A stretch of DNA of 64,000 nt from Hoplostethus atlanticus (lineage: Eukaryota; Chordata; Actinopteri; Trachichthyiformes; Trachichthyidae): the NCBI GenBank assembly GCA_034670405.1, contig JAXDDX010000072.1, forward strand, positions 248,001 through 312,000. Reading direction: 5' to 3'. How positions within the stretch are numbered: position 1 is the stretch's first letter; each line of letters begins with the position of its first letter. Below are positions 36,016 through 49,862 of this stretch, in pieces. Both the position numbers and the translations under genes were made by a program. Under the pieces are notes generated by a model. It saw nothing but the letters and a program-made list of their open reading frames with translations, did no database searches and had not been told where the DNA came from.

Positions 36016-38051
36016 ACCGACCACATTTTACAACTGAATTGTCACCTATTTGATTGAACAGGAAATCTGTTTTTTTTCTCATTTTTAGTTTTCATGTGAA
36101 ATTCACCTCGGGTATTGGTTCCCTGAAAATGTAGCATAGCCTTAGATCATCTGTAAACGCCTCGGAACAAAGACGATCATCACGAGAAGTTCATGTTGAG
36201 AACCTGCATGTTTCCATGATGTGAAGCTTGTCATTGTCATAGTTTTAACTTGTCTGCCTAACAATGTGAGGTATTAAAAAAAACAACACAAAAAAACCCT
36301 AATGAGCCATAACCACTTCTGACATTCCACTTTCACAATTAAAAAAAAGAAAAGAATTCAAAACCCAGGTTGTTTCTTTTCAAATAGTTTATTTTTTTTG
36401 GGGGGAGGGGGGTTCATAGTATCAACAGCTATCTATGATGTATTGCCAGTGAATTACAATAGTGAAAGAAGACAGAAAACGGTTAACAGAGTTCAGGCTC
36501 ACTAATACACTCAAAGCAGTGAAGATTGTCCAACTTGTCCACAAGAGTTAAACAGCACTCTTAAAATGACCAGTAACTGTGTGTGTGAGCATGTATATTC
36601 CATGCATGTCTATACAAAGTGTGTGTGTCCGTGTATATAAGCGCAACCTATGTCCGTGACTGTTGAGTGTGTGCGTGTTTGAGTTGACAGGCACTATAGT
36701 GGGAGACGGGCAAGTGTGTGTTGCATGCAGAAGACAGTTAAGAGTGACTTAAACTGTAGAAGAACCTAAAGAGAGACGAGACAGAGCCGTCACGTGATTT
36801 TATTCAGATGGAGAATAAGAGTTTAGAGACCGGATCAGACCAATACGTTCCCTACATAGAACCAAAGTATATTTTCTCCTAGTCTTTATAGTGACACCGC
36901 TTGCCTAAGCCTTCTTTGGGTCATCCCAGACTTCACTGGCAGTGCGTACACCTTCACAGTCCCCACAATCTGATGGTACGACCCATCGCCGGCCCGAGCC
37001 ATGACAAAAACAACCTTCCAGAGTCTACGGCTATCCAAATACCCAAGCATGCGTTTTCAGTACAGTTTAGTGCGGGAGCTGCTGATATGTCTATGTTACC
37101 ACTATATCCCATTATAAACCCGGAAGAAACCAAACCAGGTGCAATCTCAAGCCATTAGGCCTGTTTATACCACACAGTAGGAAAAAAAATCACTGAGAAA
37201 AAAGCTAATCTAAATGATTCCAGATATAGTAAATTTCCAGTCCAGGCAAATTCTCTGTACTGCATCTTAAAGAAGTACCAACATCCATAGTGCCAATAAA
37301 ACATAACTCTAGCTCTCAGACCAGGGTTGAGTAGCATTTGAAATTCCCGCCAAATACTTAATCTGGTCGCGATTATCCTTGCCAGGGATGAAGAATCCCG
37401 AAAACTGCAAACCACACCCACACGGCCCTCTTGGATGAATTCACCCGTACGAGTGACAGTACTGCAAATGTGTGCAGGGCAGTTAGCAGGCTCTCACACA
37501 CACACTCAACTCTCTCAAATACATCTAGCCTTATCGCCGTCCTAATAACGGGAGGCTGCGGGGTCTATCCAACAGCAAAACTAATTGTTCGGTTGTAATG
37601 CAGTCTGTTTGTTTGACGATGGTTTTATTGTTTGATTTTTGTGAGATTGTGTGAAGACATTCAGATCAGTCCAAGTTGTTCTCCTGTGTTTTGTCACGGG
37701 AAACATCCGAATCTCAACGCGCACATGAAAAAAGGCAAATAGGAAGAGTCAATCGATGCTACATCTTTGGTGGGTTTGAATTTTTGCTAAAAGTGAAAGA
37801 TAGTTGCTATATCAGACTGAGATACAGCAAAATACATTCAATAAACATTTGTTAACATTCGTTTTTAGGGTGTGTTTGTTTTGTGTGCGAGTGTGGCGCT
37901 CGCTAGCCCGGGCTTAACGGCTAACACACTAACGCCTTTCAATCACTTTGTGGGCGCCATAACTCCTCCCCCATAACCCAACTCACCCCGGAAAGTAACT
38001 GAAAGTCATCGGGTATTCCTCGTACCCGGGTGTGGCTCTCGCTAGGGGGTG
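36016..38051. other. Convergent intergenic region / possible cd99l2 3' UTR
   Basis: No exon with homology is visible on either strand. A minus-strand AATAAA (plus TTTATT near 36388) lies just past the mtmr1 end and could be a distal cd99l2 signal, but it would imply a 3' UTR of about 6.4 kb. Short frames have no recognisable similarity. Confidence 0.3.
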
Positions 38052-38055
38052 TTAA

Positions 38056-38555
38056 AGCCCCAGGAAACTTGGCTTGAAATAGTAAAAATGAATATATGAT
38101 ATCAAAGTTTAGTGTCTAATTAAGCATCCACAAAAATCTGAGTGAAAATAAACTTTCAGAAATATTAGAAAACCTAGTTCAAAAACAGCTCATTTAGCTG
38201 TTTAGACCATTTCTCAGGACTGTGTAGGCGTGTCAGATCAGGATTTGATTGACATCCTGACACGATTGATAGCTCCGCCCATGTCAAACTGTCAAGCTGT
38301 TGCACCTGTTGGGGGAGGGACAACTGACGTGCATTTTTTAATGATTGGATTAATGAATTCTCTGCGTCATAAATCTCAGAAAATACCACGCCCAATTCAA
38401 CCCCACTGTTCTGAACCCCCCCACTCATTTGAACTAGGTTTTGTAATATTTCTGAACGTTTATTTTCACTCAGATTTTTGTGGATGCTTAATTAGACAGT
38501 AAACTTTGATATCATATATTCATTTTTACTATTTCAAGCCAAGTTTCCTGGGGCT
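38056..38555. mobile_element. TTAA-flanked element with ~110-bp inverted repeats
   Basis: 500 bases, starting AGCCCCAGGAAACTTGGC and ending with its exact inverse. The two arms (about 38056-38165 and 38438-38555) are nearly perfect inverted repeats. TTAA flanks it at 38052-38055 and 38556-38559. The interior of about 270 bases has frames on both strands without recognisable domains. High arm identity suggests recent activity. Probably a piggyBac-like MITE. Confidence 0.82.
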
Positions 38556-40004
38556 TTAAATATATACCGCAGGGTGGTCCCAGCACTAGCGAGCAGGGTA
38601 TAAGGCATAGAGAGAAGCACCAAAAACACAGCTAAAGAGAGTGGAAGGGAGAGTTTAGCCGTGCATTGACTGTTACAAGGTGAGTCGACAAGTTAGTTTG
38701 TTTATTAATAAATTAATAAATCTTTGTTAAGTTAGTCTGCTACACCAACCACTCAACGGCCCTGCTGATGAGATATTAGTTAAGTTCAAATTTATTCAAA
38801 ATTCCTTGGTTTCCGTTATAGAAAATTAGCTCCAAAGCCGTGCAGGAGTCAGATATTGGAAAAAGCATCCTTCTGCTGGGCTTCAAAAAAGCTCCAAAAG
38901 CATATTAAGCTGAGTTTAGTTTTCTCTAAATGTTTTCCTGGACTGCAGTGCTAATCCATCATTAATCAAATAAGGATTGATCAGCACTGATAACTGATAG
39001 GATTTGATCAGAACTGAGTGCTATGCAGCTGGCACACTGTCTTTAAATCAGGAGTGCTGAATAGCAGCTGATCCCAGTGCAGTGTTCAGAGACATTAAGG
39101 GAAGGAGCATCGCACGTGGTTGCGTGGTTAGAAGAAACAGGCTGCATTTCCAAGGCAACAAGGAAGAGACCGTGCAGCATACAGTAGGACTGTCAACCTG
39201 TCATCTATGTAGCGCACTACTTTTATAGGTCACAACTAAGGCTGGACGACCGGTGACTGACCAACACAACTTACAGCACATACTGCACAACTTCCTTCAA
39301 TATTAGAACATAGAAAAAGTCTGTACATAATTTGGAAATAAGAGTTTTTAATACTCATGCTAGCCTAGGTTTCCCAAATATATCTTCGCACTAAGTTAGC
39401 CATTAGCCCCAAGAGTCTTTTGGCAAACGTAAAAAGCAGTGCCCTACATTGGCAGTACAGTGCCCTAGTTGGTTTGTTATCTGGAATAAAGTCACTTGGA
39501 AACTTTTTATAGCTACAAAAATGAAAAGTTCAGCTATGTTATTAAGACAAAAGCCCCCTCGGGAACAAAGTGTAGAAAGAGCAGGTGCGCACTTAAAACG
39601 CACACACACACACACAGGACTATTATATTAAGGATATGCTCATACACTGATTAGAGTAAAAACACAGAACGTCTCACGGCACTATTTACAATCATCACAA
39701 CTTGCCCTACATCCTCTGCGCTTCACTCAACAAAGCAACACCCATAATGAGAATATTATTCAAGATCCTAAGGCTAACTACCTAGTAAGGATTTTAATAT
39801 TGCTACTAACTTCATCTATATAGCCATAGCAAGAGTTTTGACATTTTAAAAAATGCATCATGCTGTAACTCATGTATCATCGTAGTCTCAGTGCCGACTG
39901 TTTGAAACTGCTCTCTTTCCTCAAAGATCGGTTTATCCCTATTTCCTGGTGTGATGCTATATCAACACCAGGACTCCTTCTGTTTTCCACCCTCTAAAAG
40001 ATTA

Positions 40005-40490
40005 TTTGGTTATTCCCATGCCGGCCATTTTGAATTCACATCATACTGGGTGGGAAACTACCTGGAAAAGCAACTCCAGCCCAACTGTTGTGTACCAAGA
40101 TGCAAGATGTCGGGAATTGGACAAACATCATTTCACAGGTTCCCCACTGCGAAATGTATTAGAAATGAATTGATCTCAAGAAGCCGGAGGGATATATGTT
40201 CACATTTTAAGTTAATATATTCAGCCTACTATAAAACATCTAGCCCAGATAGGAAGCTAGTAGCCAACTAGCAAGTAAGCTATCTAATTTCCCTGATAAT
40301 TTCAAGCAGCCATTTTAGGAGTTGTTCTCGAGGTTGCTAGCAAATTTGATAAATGTTCAGTCTATCTAAAGTCCTAACTTATTGGTCCAATTACTGCTAG
40401 TTTTATAAATGCGATCTTCCGAGTAGAGTTTCCCGCCACCTGTAAATTCAAAATGGCCACCATGGGAATACGGTCAATTAGGAGTTATGC
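40005..40490 (+). mobile_element. Inverted-repeat element carrying a THAP-like finger
   Basis: Left end TATTCCCATGCCGGCCATTT is mirrored near 40450-40478 by AATGGCCACCATGGGAATA. A second mirrored pair is GTGGGAAACT / AGTTTCCCGCCAC. Between them lies a degenerate THAP finger. Both P-type and Kolobok transposons encode THAP domains. The target duplication could not be fixed. Confidence 0.55.
40081..40245 (+). pseudogene. THAP-type zinc finger fragment
   Basis: The frame reads NCCVPRC, then TSFHRFP, then RNELISRSRRD and ICSHFKL, following the THAP order C-x2-4-C, FHRFP, (W), C-x2-H-F. The conserved Trp is replaced by Glu, and the last C-x2-HF is compressed to CSHF, so it is unlikely to fold normally. 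No catalytic domain follows, so it is a relic rather than a host THAP gene. Confidence 0.55.
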
Positions 40491-41179
40491 TGTAAACAGT
40501 GGCTTCTCAACAGAATGAACAAGATAAAAAATAGTACAAACAATATTAGTAAGTAGTAGTAGTACAAATCACATTTCACACATTTTCTACCCTTCCACAA
40601 CGACCTTCACAGCCTGGTTTCCTCACAGAACAAACATCTAGGTGGTGAGATTATTTTTGTAGCTTAAAAAAAAGATAGCTTACAATTGAACCAGCTATCT
40701 TTTAAATGGAGAAATAAAAGTAGAGATTGCACAATTAAATGCTCTTGTTGCAGTGGAATTGATTTAAAATCAAAGGTGACATTTCCAGTATTGTCCATGC
40801 TTGAAACATCGCATCTGGTGCTATTTTGAATTCTACGATCCGAAAAGCATGACAAGTGCTTTACTTTTAGTTTTTGTGGTCTACAACTCAGTTCCTGGAA
40901 AGAAGGCCTGTGAATGGGCGAGTGACAATTTTGCTTACAAAAATTATCTTAGCACCAAGGTATCTTTGGAAAACCAAGCCTACCCAAGCCTATGTTATTA
41001 GGCAATGTCATTAAAACGTATGCAGATTCTTTTTTTAATTAGCAACACTATAAAAATGCAGCATCTAGATAGGCATAAATTATGAAGTTGTTTTTTTTTT
41101 CCACTGCAAAATGCTCCCAATCAGGGCAAGACAACTATATACATTAAAGGTAGAAATGGTACAAAACACATGAGGGTGT

Positions 41180-41585
41180 ACAAGAGGGATGAAAAGGAAG
41201 TATGTGCCTGATAATGTAATAACTGCCAGATAATAACTTGACAAAATGTAATAAAACATCCCTCTGAATGGGACAAAAATGTAATAAAACCTGTTAATTG
41301 ATGTAATAAATAACATTAGATTAACCAGCAATTATTACATCATAATGGGTATAATGTATTTTTGACTGATGATGTACTAATACTGGCTAAAAATGTCATG
41401 TGTGAATGGAATAACTTAAGATATTACATTATTAGTCAATAATATTATTACATCATCAGTTAAAATTATGTTACACCCTTATAAAGTAACAATTGCTGGC
41501 TAATGTAATAATGTAATGTTATAACACTATCTGGAAATGTATTACATTTACAGGTTTTATTACATTTTCAACCCAGTTAGAGCAA
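41180..41585. repeat. ATGTAATA-rich cluster
   Basis: The octamer-like ATGTAATA or its inverse TATTACAT occurs about a dozen times at irregular spacing in both orientations within some 400 bases. It lies in the region that would be cd99l2 3' UTR. No frame of interest. Confidence 0.55.
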
Positions 41586-41910
41586 CATTTTATTAGATTT
41601 TGACAAGTTATGGCAAGTTATGCATTATCAGTTGTTACAAGGCTTTTTCTAGGAATCTTTTTGAAGAATATTCTGAAGCACTCTCTCTAAAAATACCCTC
41701 TCTGGGAGTATACTCCATGTATACCTTCTGAAAACACATTCTAAAAGCACACTTTCAAGTACACTTTCTAGACCACTATGGAGCGCAAAGAAAGACTTCC
41801 CAGTAATGGTTTTTCATAAAAGTGTGGTTCAGATATTAACATTTGATTTCCATCAACAAAACAAATCTTTTTGATATGTCTAGGCGTGGTGTGATCGTGT
41901 CAAAATGGGG

Positions 41911-42295
41911 AAACGGAGATAGAGGCTACGTTCCAGTCAAAGTCGGAAATTCCTGTGGCATGAAAAACCAGGAAAGAAACATGGATGGCCGCGAGATTTT
42001 CTTTGTCCAACGTAAAATCCTGTTCCCCATGCAAGAGCTTCTGTTAAGTCAACAATATTTGACAATGTTAGCTAGCTAGTTAGCATAGGAGTTATGCTGT
42101 AAACAGTGGCACATTAGCAATTGTAAATTCAACTTATGTTTCAGATTTACCTGTTTAAACATTTACCATAGAGGTGTTTTGATAGATTTAATGCAATGCT
42201 GAAAATGGATTTCGTACATTGTAAACATGTTAACACTAAAACTTTCCTATTAGGAAGCTATAATTTCCAATTTTCCGACATCTGTGGAACGCAGC
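41911..42295. mobile_element. Possible MITE with GTTCCA...TCGGAAATT ends
   Basis: The left GTTCCAGTCAAAGTCGGAAATT is roughly mirrored on the right by AATTTTCCGACATCTGTGGAAC. The interior carries TTAGCTAGCTAGTTAGC and an AGGAGTTATGCTGTAAACAG stretch also found at 40481. No exact target duplication. Confidence 0.45.
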
Positions 42296-42762
42296 AAAAG
42301 GCTACCAAACAAGCCCCAGTTCACAGTTCAGAAATCACAGGAGAGTACATGCTGAACTTCAGTTAACCTTCACCAATTGGAACCATGTAAACTGACATTG
42401 TTAGTGGCGTTTCAACAGTTCTATAAATAAGAGACGCAACTATATACACACACATTTGGCAGGGTTGGGGAGAGGGTTGGGTGGGCCAAACAGAGTACAA
42501 TACACTGTCTGCCAATGTTGACACCGGGGGATTTAGGAAATTCAGCCTAGAAGGACTACACTTCCCAGGTTCTGTAATAGAAAGCTTTCATGGAGGGTTG
42601 GTATTGGTACATGGCAACAATGCAAGAGAGAGTTTGCCATTCACATATCCTTCACATTGGTGTGTGTGTGTGTGTGGGGGGGGGGGGTGGGGGGTGTTGA
42701 TGCGTGGTTGATGTGTGACCTTCATGTTGACGGTAGGTAGGTGTGCGTGTGTGTGTCTGACG

Positions 42763-45700
42763 TTACACAGCATTCTCTCCACTGGGAGGCTCAGCGTTGG
42801 GCGGCTCCAGCAGAGTCTGTTGGACTATAGAGGACATAATGTGAAATTCTCATTTATTAGCAATGCTCTTATTATCTATGCTCTTTGAAAATACCAAAAT
42901 GCTCATAAACTTCAAAATAAACTTAGTATCAAATTCAGAAGAGAAACTGACACTATAATCTGTCTGCCTTTCATACAGTACTGTGCAATAGCCTTAGGCA
43001 CCCTAGATTGTTTTTAATATACATTTTTAATAATAAGTTGTTTTTTTTAATATTTAGAAACTTTTCACTTCATTATTCATTATTATCTTTGCTTAATGGA
43101 TTTTTTTTTACATGTGCCTGAGACTTTCGCACAGTACTGTATATCCAATATCCAATCTATTGTCGACAACATAATATGACACCAACTTATTTATCGTCAA
43201 GCTAGTGTCGCCACGTTCACAGCTCACAGTACAGTACGGCACAGTACAACAGAGTACGGTAGGGTGGTCTATACCTTGTGGTTCTGTGGCCACCACAGCC
43301 TCGGGGTTCTCAGCCTTTACCATGTCAGTATTCAGGCTCTCTGATGGAGTAAAGAACAGCTTGGTTAGCATCAATTGCTACTACTACAACTACTATTACT
43401 ACTACTACTACTACTACTATTACTACTATTACTACTATACTACTGCTGCTACTACTACACCTCATAATAAGAAAAAGACGAAGAGGAAGAAGACCAATGC
43501 TGTCTTCCATTTTAAATAGTAATCCAATATTGAAGCCATACGCTGTATACTGAAACACAGCTTTTTCTTCTGGTAGGAAATATAGCTGGTGACCGCGCCC
43601 ATCAGTGCCATGGCAACCGCACTAACGATCCCGGCAATGGTGCCAGTCTCTGCCATGGTGTCTGAAAACACACACACACACACACATTAGATATACTGTA
43701 TACTCAGGCAGCCAGATAGGCATTAAACATTAATACACAAAGACAGACACACACAAATCTCACCATTGTTATCATCAGATGGGTCAATGTGACCACTTCC
43801 ACCGCCTGGTCGCCCACCTACGGAGCACAGAATTTGTTTGTTTTGTTTTTTGTCAGAGAACAGTAAGGCACAACCCACAACAGGGCTAAAAGCTACCAGC
43901 AAAACCTACTACAAGGAGAGTCCCAAAACATTACCTTTGCCTTTGTCAGGTTTGTAGGTGTCGTCTTTGCCGACATCAGCCAGGTCGCTGTCAGAAAATC
44001 CAGCTGGAAAAGGTGAGAGCAGTATCAGTACAGAGAGAACCACGCTGATCTAAGCTGGTGTTTTGCTATGACAGATTTGATTCCAGCTAGCAGGATCAGA
44101 GATCATAACAGCCAGAACAAAGCAAAAAGGAAATGGATTTGTCCTGTCCAGATGTCATTGGACACAATAAATTGGATCAACTCTACTTGAAGCATAAGCT
44201 ATGTCAAGTTGCTGCGCATTTTTCTCTTTTTTTGAACTTATTTTTTAACTACAGGGCGTAGGCAAAATAACGGAAACACTTAACGATACATGAATATCAA
44301 GGAGTAAACCATTTCTGGTGCTCCTGTTGCATATTGCATCTTTAACTTGGTGTAGCTGGACACTGGACCTTTCTTCAGGAAGGAAAGCCTCCAGTTTGTT
44401 GAGGGATGAGGGAAATCTAATTCCCGTAAAAGGCTCAGTGATGTTTAGATGTGCTGATTGAGGTGACCGTGGGAGGAGTTCGACTTCATCTTGGAATATG
44501 GGAACATCAAGAGGGAACAGTGTCCGCACCTTAGGATGCTACTGGTCCAGTCAAATGACCTCATATTCCTGGGCTATTATAGACCAAGCAGACCTAATAA
44601 CTCCCAGTAGATGGCGCCATACCATTACAGATCCGCCGCCATGTTGGCAACAGATATTGTCGGTTGAAGGCACCCGTTGGCTTTCTCCAAACGTAAATCT
44701 GTCTGGATGGAAGAAAAAGACTGACGACTCAGCAGACAACATTACTTTTTGTCCCATTGCTCAGGGTTCCAGGTTTTGTTTGTCAGAGGTGATGGTTCAA
44801 TTTTGTGATTACCAAATATCCTGTTAACTGTCCGTCTATCCCTTGTGGTGGTGACCTTCCACTTTGCTGATGCAGATTGTCTGTGTTTGGCATATGTTGT
44901 CGTGATTTTCCAGACAGTTTCAGTTTTTGTGACCGACGCCCCTGCAATTCAGGCACTGACGATTTGTCCTCTGTGGAGCTCTGTAAGCTGCCTCATGTCG
45001 TATGAAAATTCACATATTAAAGTGTCGATTCTCTGAGTTCTTTTAAAGGTGACGCATACTGTAAACTGGCGTTCAACTTAATACGCGTAGCTGCCTTTGT
45101 AACTTTGATTTTGTTATTTCAAAGTTAAAGTTTCTATTATTTACCCCCTGTGCTTCAGTGTTTGCCAAGATCTGAAAAGAAGATGCGTCAGCCATCCCGG
45201 AGAGAGGATAAGAGAGGAAAGGAAGGGGGTCGCCAGATTTCATCACAGCCAGGGAATTAGGAGGAAGAAGAGGAGAAAGTGGAGTTGTGATCTCTTTTGT
45301 CCAAGACCCAGAGGTCACCTAGCAACAGCTAGTGGCAGAGCTACTAAGTTGTGCGCAGAGACGACAGGGCTTCTAGCAGCAGTTAGAAGTAGTTAGGGGG
45401 GGAACTTAACTTGTGTTACCTCTAACAGCGTTTAGTTGTACTGCTTAGCTGTGTTCCTCAAACAAAGTCACACACCTGCGCCAATGCACAAATGCATGCA
45501 GACAGACAAAGGATTAACACCGCAGAGATTACATGGCAGCAGCCATGGCGAGGTAAGGTACAGTGGAGTACAGAGTACACTCTCCGAAAAATACATAGTG
45601 TAGAAATTGTAGCTTCTTTTTGACCTCTTTCGCCAAAAAGCAGCTCTTTGACAAAAGGGCACCTCTTAAAAACTGTCTTTCAGCAGAGACAAGAAAATTA

Positions 45701-48700
45701 TGGAATGCTGTTTTTTTCTGAGAGTGTACGGCAGCGTGAATGTCTTTAGGATACAGAGCGCTAGGGGTTGTAAGGCAGTTCAGGCAGGGTTTTCCTTACC
45801 CCCGTTCCCTCCTCTGTTGGGGGGCGTGTCACCTTTACCCCCTGGTCCTGTACCTTTATGACAAGTACATGAAATACCATCGACAATCAGTCATAGTCCA
45901 GACTATGTCTACTTTCAAAGGCATTTCCAACCTGACAATAACGAAAATTCTCGGGGAGAGCCTAAGCCTGTGTCCAGCTATGGCCCATATAAGAAGTGAA
46001 ACCTCCACCCACCTCCCTGTCCCTTGTTCCTGTCCTTGCCGCCGACGTCGTTGTTGGGGTCCAGCGCGTCGGACAGGTCAAAGTCATCGCCGGCTGTAGG
46101 GGTCAAAAGGGTCAGAGTGAACCGGGGGAAAATACACCAGCGGAACATGGGATTGGTCATTTTGTCACCTTAACAATCAGTTACACAGTTTAACAAGACA
46201 CATCTATTGACAGACCCACAAATTCACACGGACAAACAAAGAGATGAACTGGGAAATTGATTCTGTGGCCTCTGTGGAGACCAGATCATTGTTCTCACAC
46301 TCCAAACGTGAGAAAATGCTCAACATACATTCTTCAGGTGAGCATGCAAGAATGTGCTGATGTCATGTTACCATGGCCAGGCATTCCATTTGTTTTCAAA
46401 ATTTGGCGGCTATCGAAACAGGTTCAAAGGTTGTTCTTGAATAAAGCAACCTCTTGTTCAGCCATTCCGTCACATCCCAGAAGAGCGACGGGGTAGCTAA
46501 AACAAGTCGCTGGCAAGCAAAACCGAACCAACCAATTCCGCAGACTTTGTTCTCCAAGCTCCCACAAAGTTGGGGCGAGGTTATCTGCTGTTTCCCTGGG
46601 GTGAAGGCAATGGAGATGACTCGAGAGAGCAGACAAATGGCGGGACGCGATGAGATGGGGGTATGGGTTCAGTGGAGGGCGGGTTACATCGGCACAAACT
46701 ATCAGCAGTACCAACCAGGCAGACCTCTAGGGGGCAGTCTGGTGGCGGGCAGCAGGTCTGGACGCATGGTGGGGAAAAGCTGGCTCTGCGTTTCATCTGT
46801 TAGCACAAGCCATTTCTTAGCCAGTTAGTAGGGGTTATGATAAGCACAGGCAAAATATACAGAAAACACATTAAGGAAGCACCAATATTAGTAAATTTGG
46901 TTGTGAGAAACCTAGTCTTAGTGTTGTCTTAGATATCAAAATGGTGATTGAAAAAACTAGCATAAATGACGCAAGAGAGTCACCTACAAAGTAGTCTACA
47001 GTCTGTTTGAGTAGGATGTTTTAATATTTCCAATGTTCCACTTCCAACCCAGCTACCATCCACTTCCTGTCTGTCCATCAACTTCCTGTCCCTCCTTTCT
47101 GCCATCAGCTCCTGAATCCCTTGACATGTTTTTCACCTATTCTCTGCATTTGAGAAGTAAAGCTTGGTCGAGAACACTCAGATGAAGGTCAAGGTCCTAT
47201 ACGTTCTCTCACCTGGCTTGGGTTTGGGCTTGGCTGGGGCCTTGGTGGCCTTGGGTGCAACTTTGGGTGGGGCTTTGGGGGCGACGGTGCCATCGTTGTC
47301 AAAGAAATCACTCAGGTCCAGATCTAAAGAAGAGATTGACAGTACTGTACGTGAATACGCAGTCAAAATTACAAGCACTGGGACCGTGTGTTTTATTTGC
47401 CCTTGGCTCGTTGATAGCTAAGACTAGTTAGCTAACGTTAGCAGTCAGCTACTTCAAGTTGTTGATGTCAGATTTATCTCCAAACTAAAAAACTGGTTAA
47501 ACTCATAAATAAAATAAATAGCCATTAAAACCAGTCTACTGTGTGGTTCTTACCTGCTCCTGCTCCCCCTGCTGGTACTGCTGGTTTTGGTGGAGGGGTC
47601 GCTAGATAGACAGAGATATGAATGGAATACAAATTATTCTGCTTTTCTTACTACTGTGTTTAAGTCTAAATAATGTCTAAATAAAAAAAATCCTAGTGCA
47701 GCTTTAACTTAAGGCCAAATGAAAATCATCCCCAAGAAAAAAAAGAATGGGACCCTGCTCTACTTACACACTTTACTGTTGTCATCCCTGTCCAGGGCGT
47801 CAGACAGGTCAAAGACATCCTGAGACAGAACTACGACAGAGAGGGAAGGGGAGGCAGAGAGGAAGGGAGGAGAAAGGAAGAGGAGGAAAACAGAGGAAGG
47901 ATGTGAGAACAATTATATCGGACAGATAATACTGAAATGGGTTTCTGGATGATGATGTTCTTGTATTTAAGTTGGTGATAGCCATCTATCTATCTATCTA
48001 TCTATCTAGCCCTCTCTGCACTAAGGGTAAATGTTTTTACGCTGCATAGCAGAGACTTATCCAGGTACTTTGTTCTACTGACCTAAATCTTCTCACCAAC
48101 AGCATCACTGGTACTCCTGGTATTATTATTCTGAGATTTAACCATAGACATGCATTGTTTAGTATTTCTGTTGTGTTTTTTTTTAATCTATCTAGAATAA
48201 CGGTTATATTAAAGATATATAGATGGCAAATATGGTAGAAGAATAATAACAAAACTATGTGTCCCCACTGATTGCTAGGTTTTCTTATTCCTACAGCAGA
48301 CATAGTTTAGCTGATGCACTTAGGTAATGGGAAATGCATGCATACACGTGCACATCTTGCTTTGGCTCACAACAGTTTAATTGTGCACAATTTTAATGTA
48401 AAACATTACACTCTTGTTCAAAATCCCATACAGCATGCAAAATAAAAACAACTTTGTCAAATACGTTTGTATGCAAAGGTTTATCCCAGCATCAGAACAA
48501 TGGATCCTTTTCCTTTTTTGAAATTTAGTCATTGGTGCGTTTTAAAATGAAATGGTGATTATCAAATCGTGCCATCAAACAAAAGATAATTCTCACCAAA
48601 ACTGAGTATGCAACGAGTTTGTTGGGGCTGCTTTTTTTTACTAGGTCTTTGCTTCATGAGTACTAGTGATTGCTAAGGTGTTTTGAGGTAGCTGCTAGGT

Positions 48701-49328
48701 GACTACTAGCGGTCGCTAAGGTGTTTCAAGGTAGCTGCTAGGTGACTACTCGTGGTTGCTGGGGTGTCACTAGGTGGTTGCTAGGTGATTACTAGTGGTT
48801 GCTAAGGTGTTTCACAAGTCGGCTGCTAGGTTAGTAGTAATATCAAAGGGACAGAAGGAGAGATAGAGAGTATCTGTGCTGTGTGAGAAACGGCTCCACC
48901 TGCTCTGAACATTCAACCATTCATCTCTATGGGGCCAAAAAGTGTGCTTTGCCTACAGCAAGCACACTAATAATAATAATAATAATAATAATAAGTATTA
49001 GTAATAGTAGTGGTGTACTTGCTGAAACAAGCACACTAAATCTTAAAAAATGGCAGTGACTTCTTTTTTCATTCATTGGAAATGAATGGTCTACACAGCA
49101 TTATTAGGGTGCCAAATAACAGCAGTAGAACACACCGAGACAAAGAAAGAATGAGGGCAGAATAATTACTACACTTAATTAGGGCTGAGCCTGGAACACA
49201 ACCCAAAAATCAACAGACACACACACACACACACACACACACAGAGAGACAGATGCATATGCACCCAAAGACTCAGGCTCAGACTTCCGCTTTTTGAAAG
49301 ATAAAAGTGCTGCAGCTGAGGTGTCTAA

Positions 49329-49362
<34 letters not shown>

Positions 49363-49601
49363 AGAGTCAGATGCATATGTACCCAAAGATTCAGGCTCAG
49401 ACTTCTGCTATTTGAAAGATAAAAGTGCTGCAGCTGAGGTGTCTAACTACACACACACACACACACAGAAACGTGCCCAGTTTGCACTAATCCTCTTTGT
49501 TTATTGTCTGGACTCCAATGCAGAGATAATTTACCAGAAAAAGACACAATAGCAGTGAAAAAGACTAGATAACTTCATTGTCTACCACTCACATGCCCAC
49601 A

Positions 49602-49649
<48 letters not shown>

Positions 49650-49792
49650 ATGCAACCATCTAGGTCTGAAACTGCAGCTGCAACGATGGAGGGATCAGCC
49701 ATTTGCACAGACAGGAGGGAGAGAGAGAGGGAGGGATGAGGGGATGAGGAATAACCTGCACCCACTGAACACATCATGTTACCTCCAGTGAG

Positions 49793-49862
<70 letters not shown>

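Noticed and set aside
45073..45318. Possible extra cd99l2 exon on the minus strand
   Set aside because: The flanking exons join in phase without it. Much of it is the Tc1-like right end and no CD99-like motif is visible.
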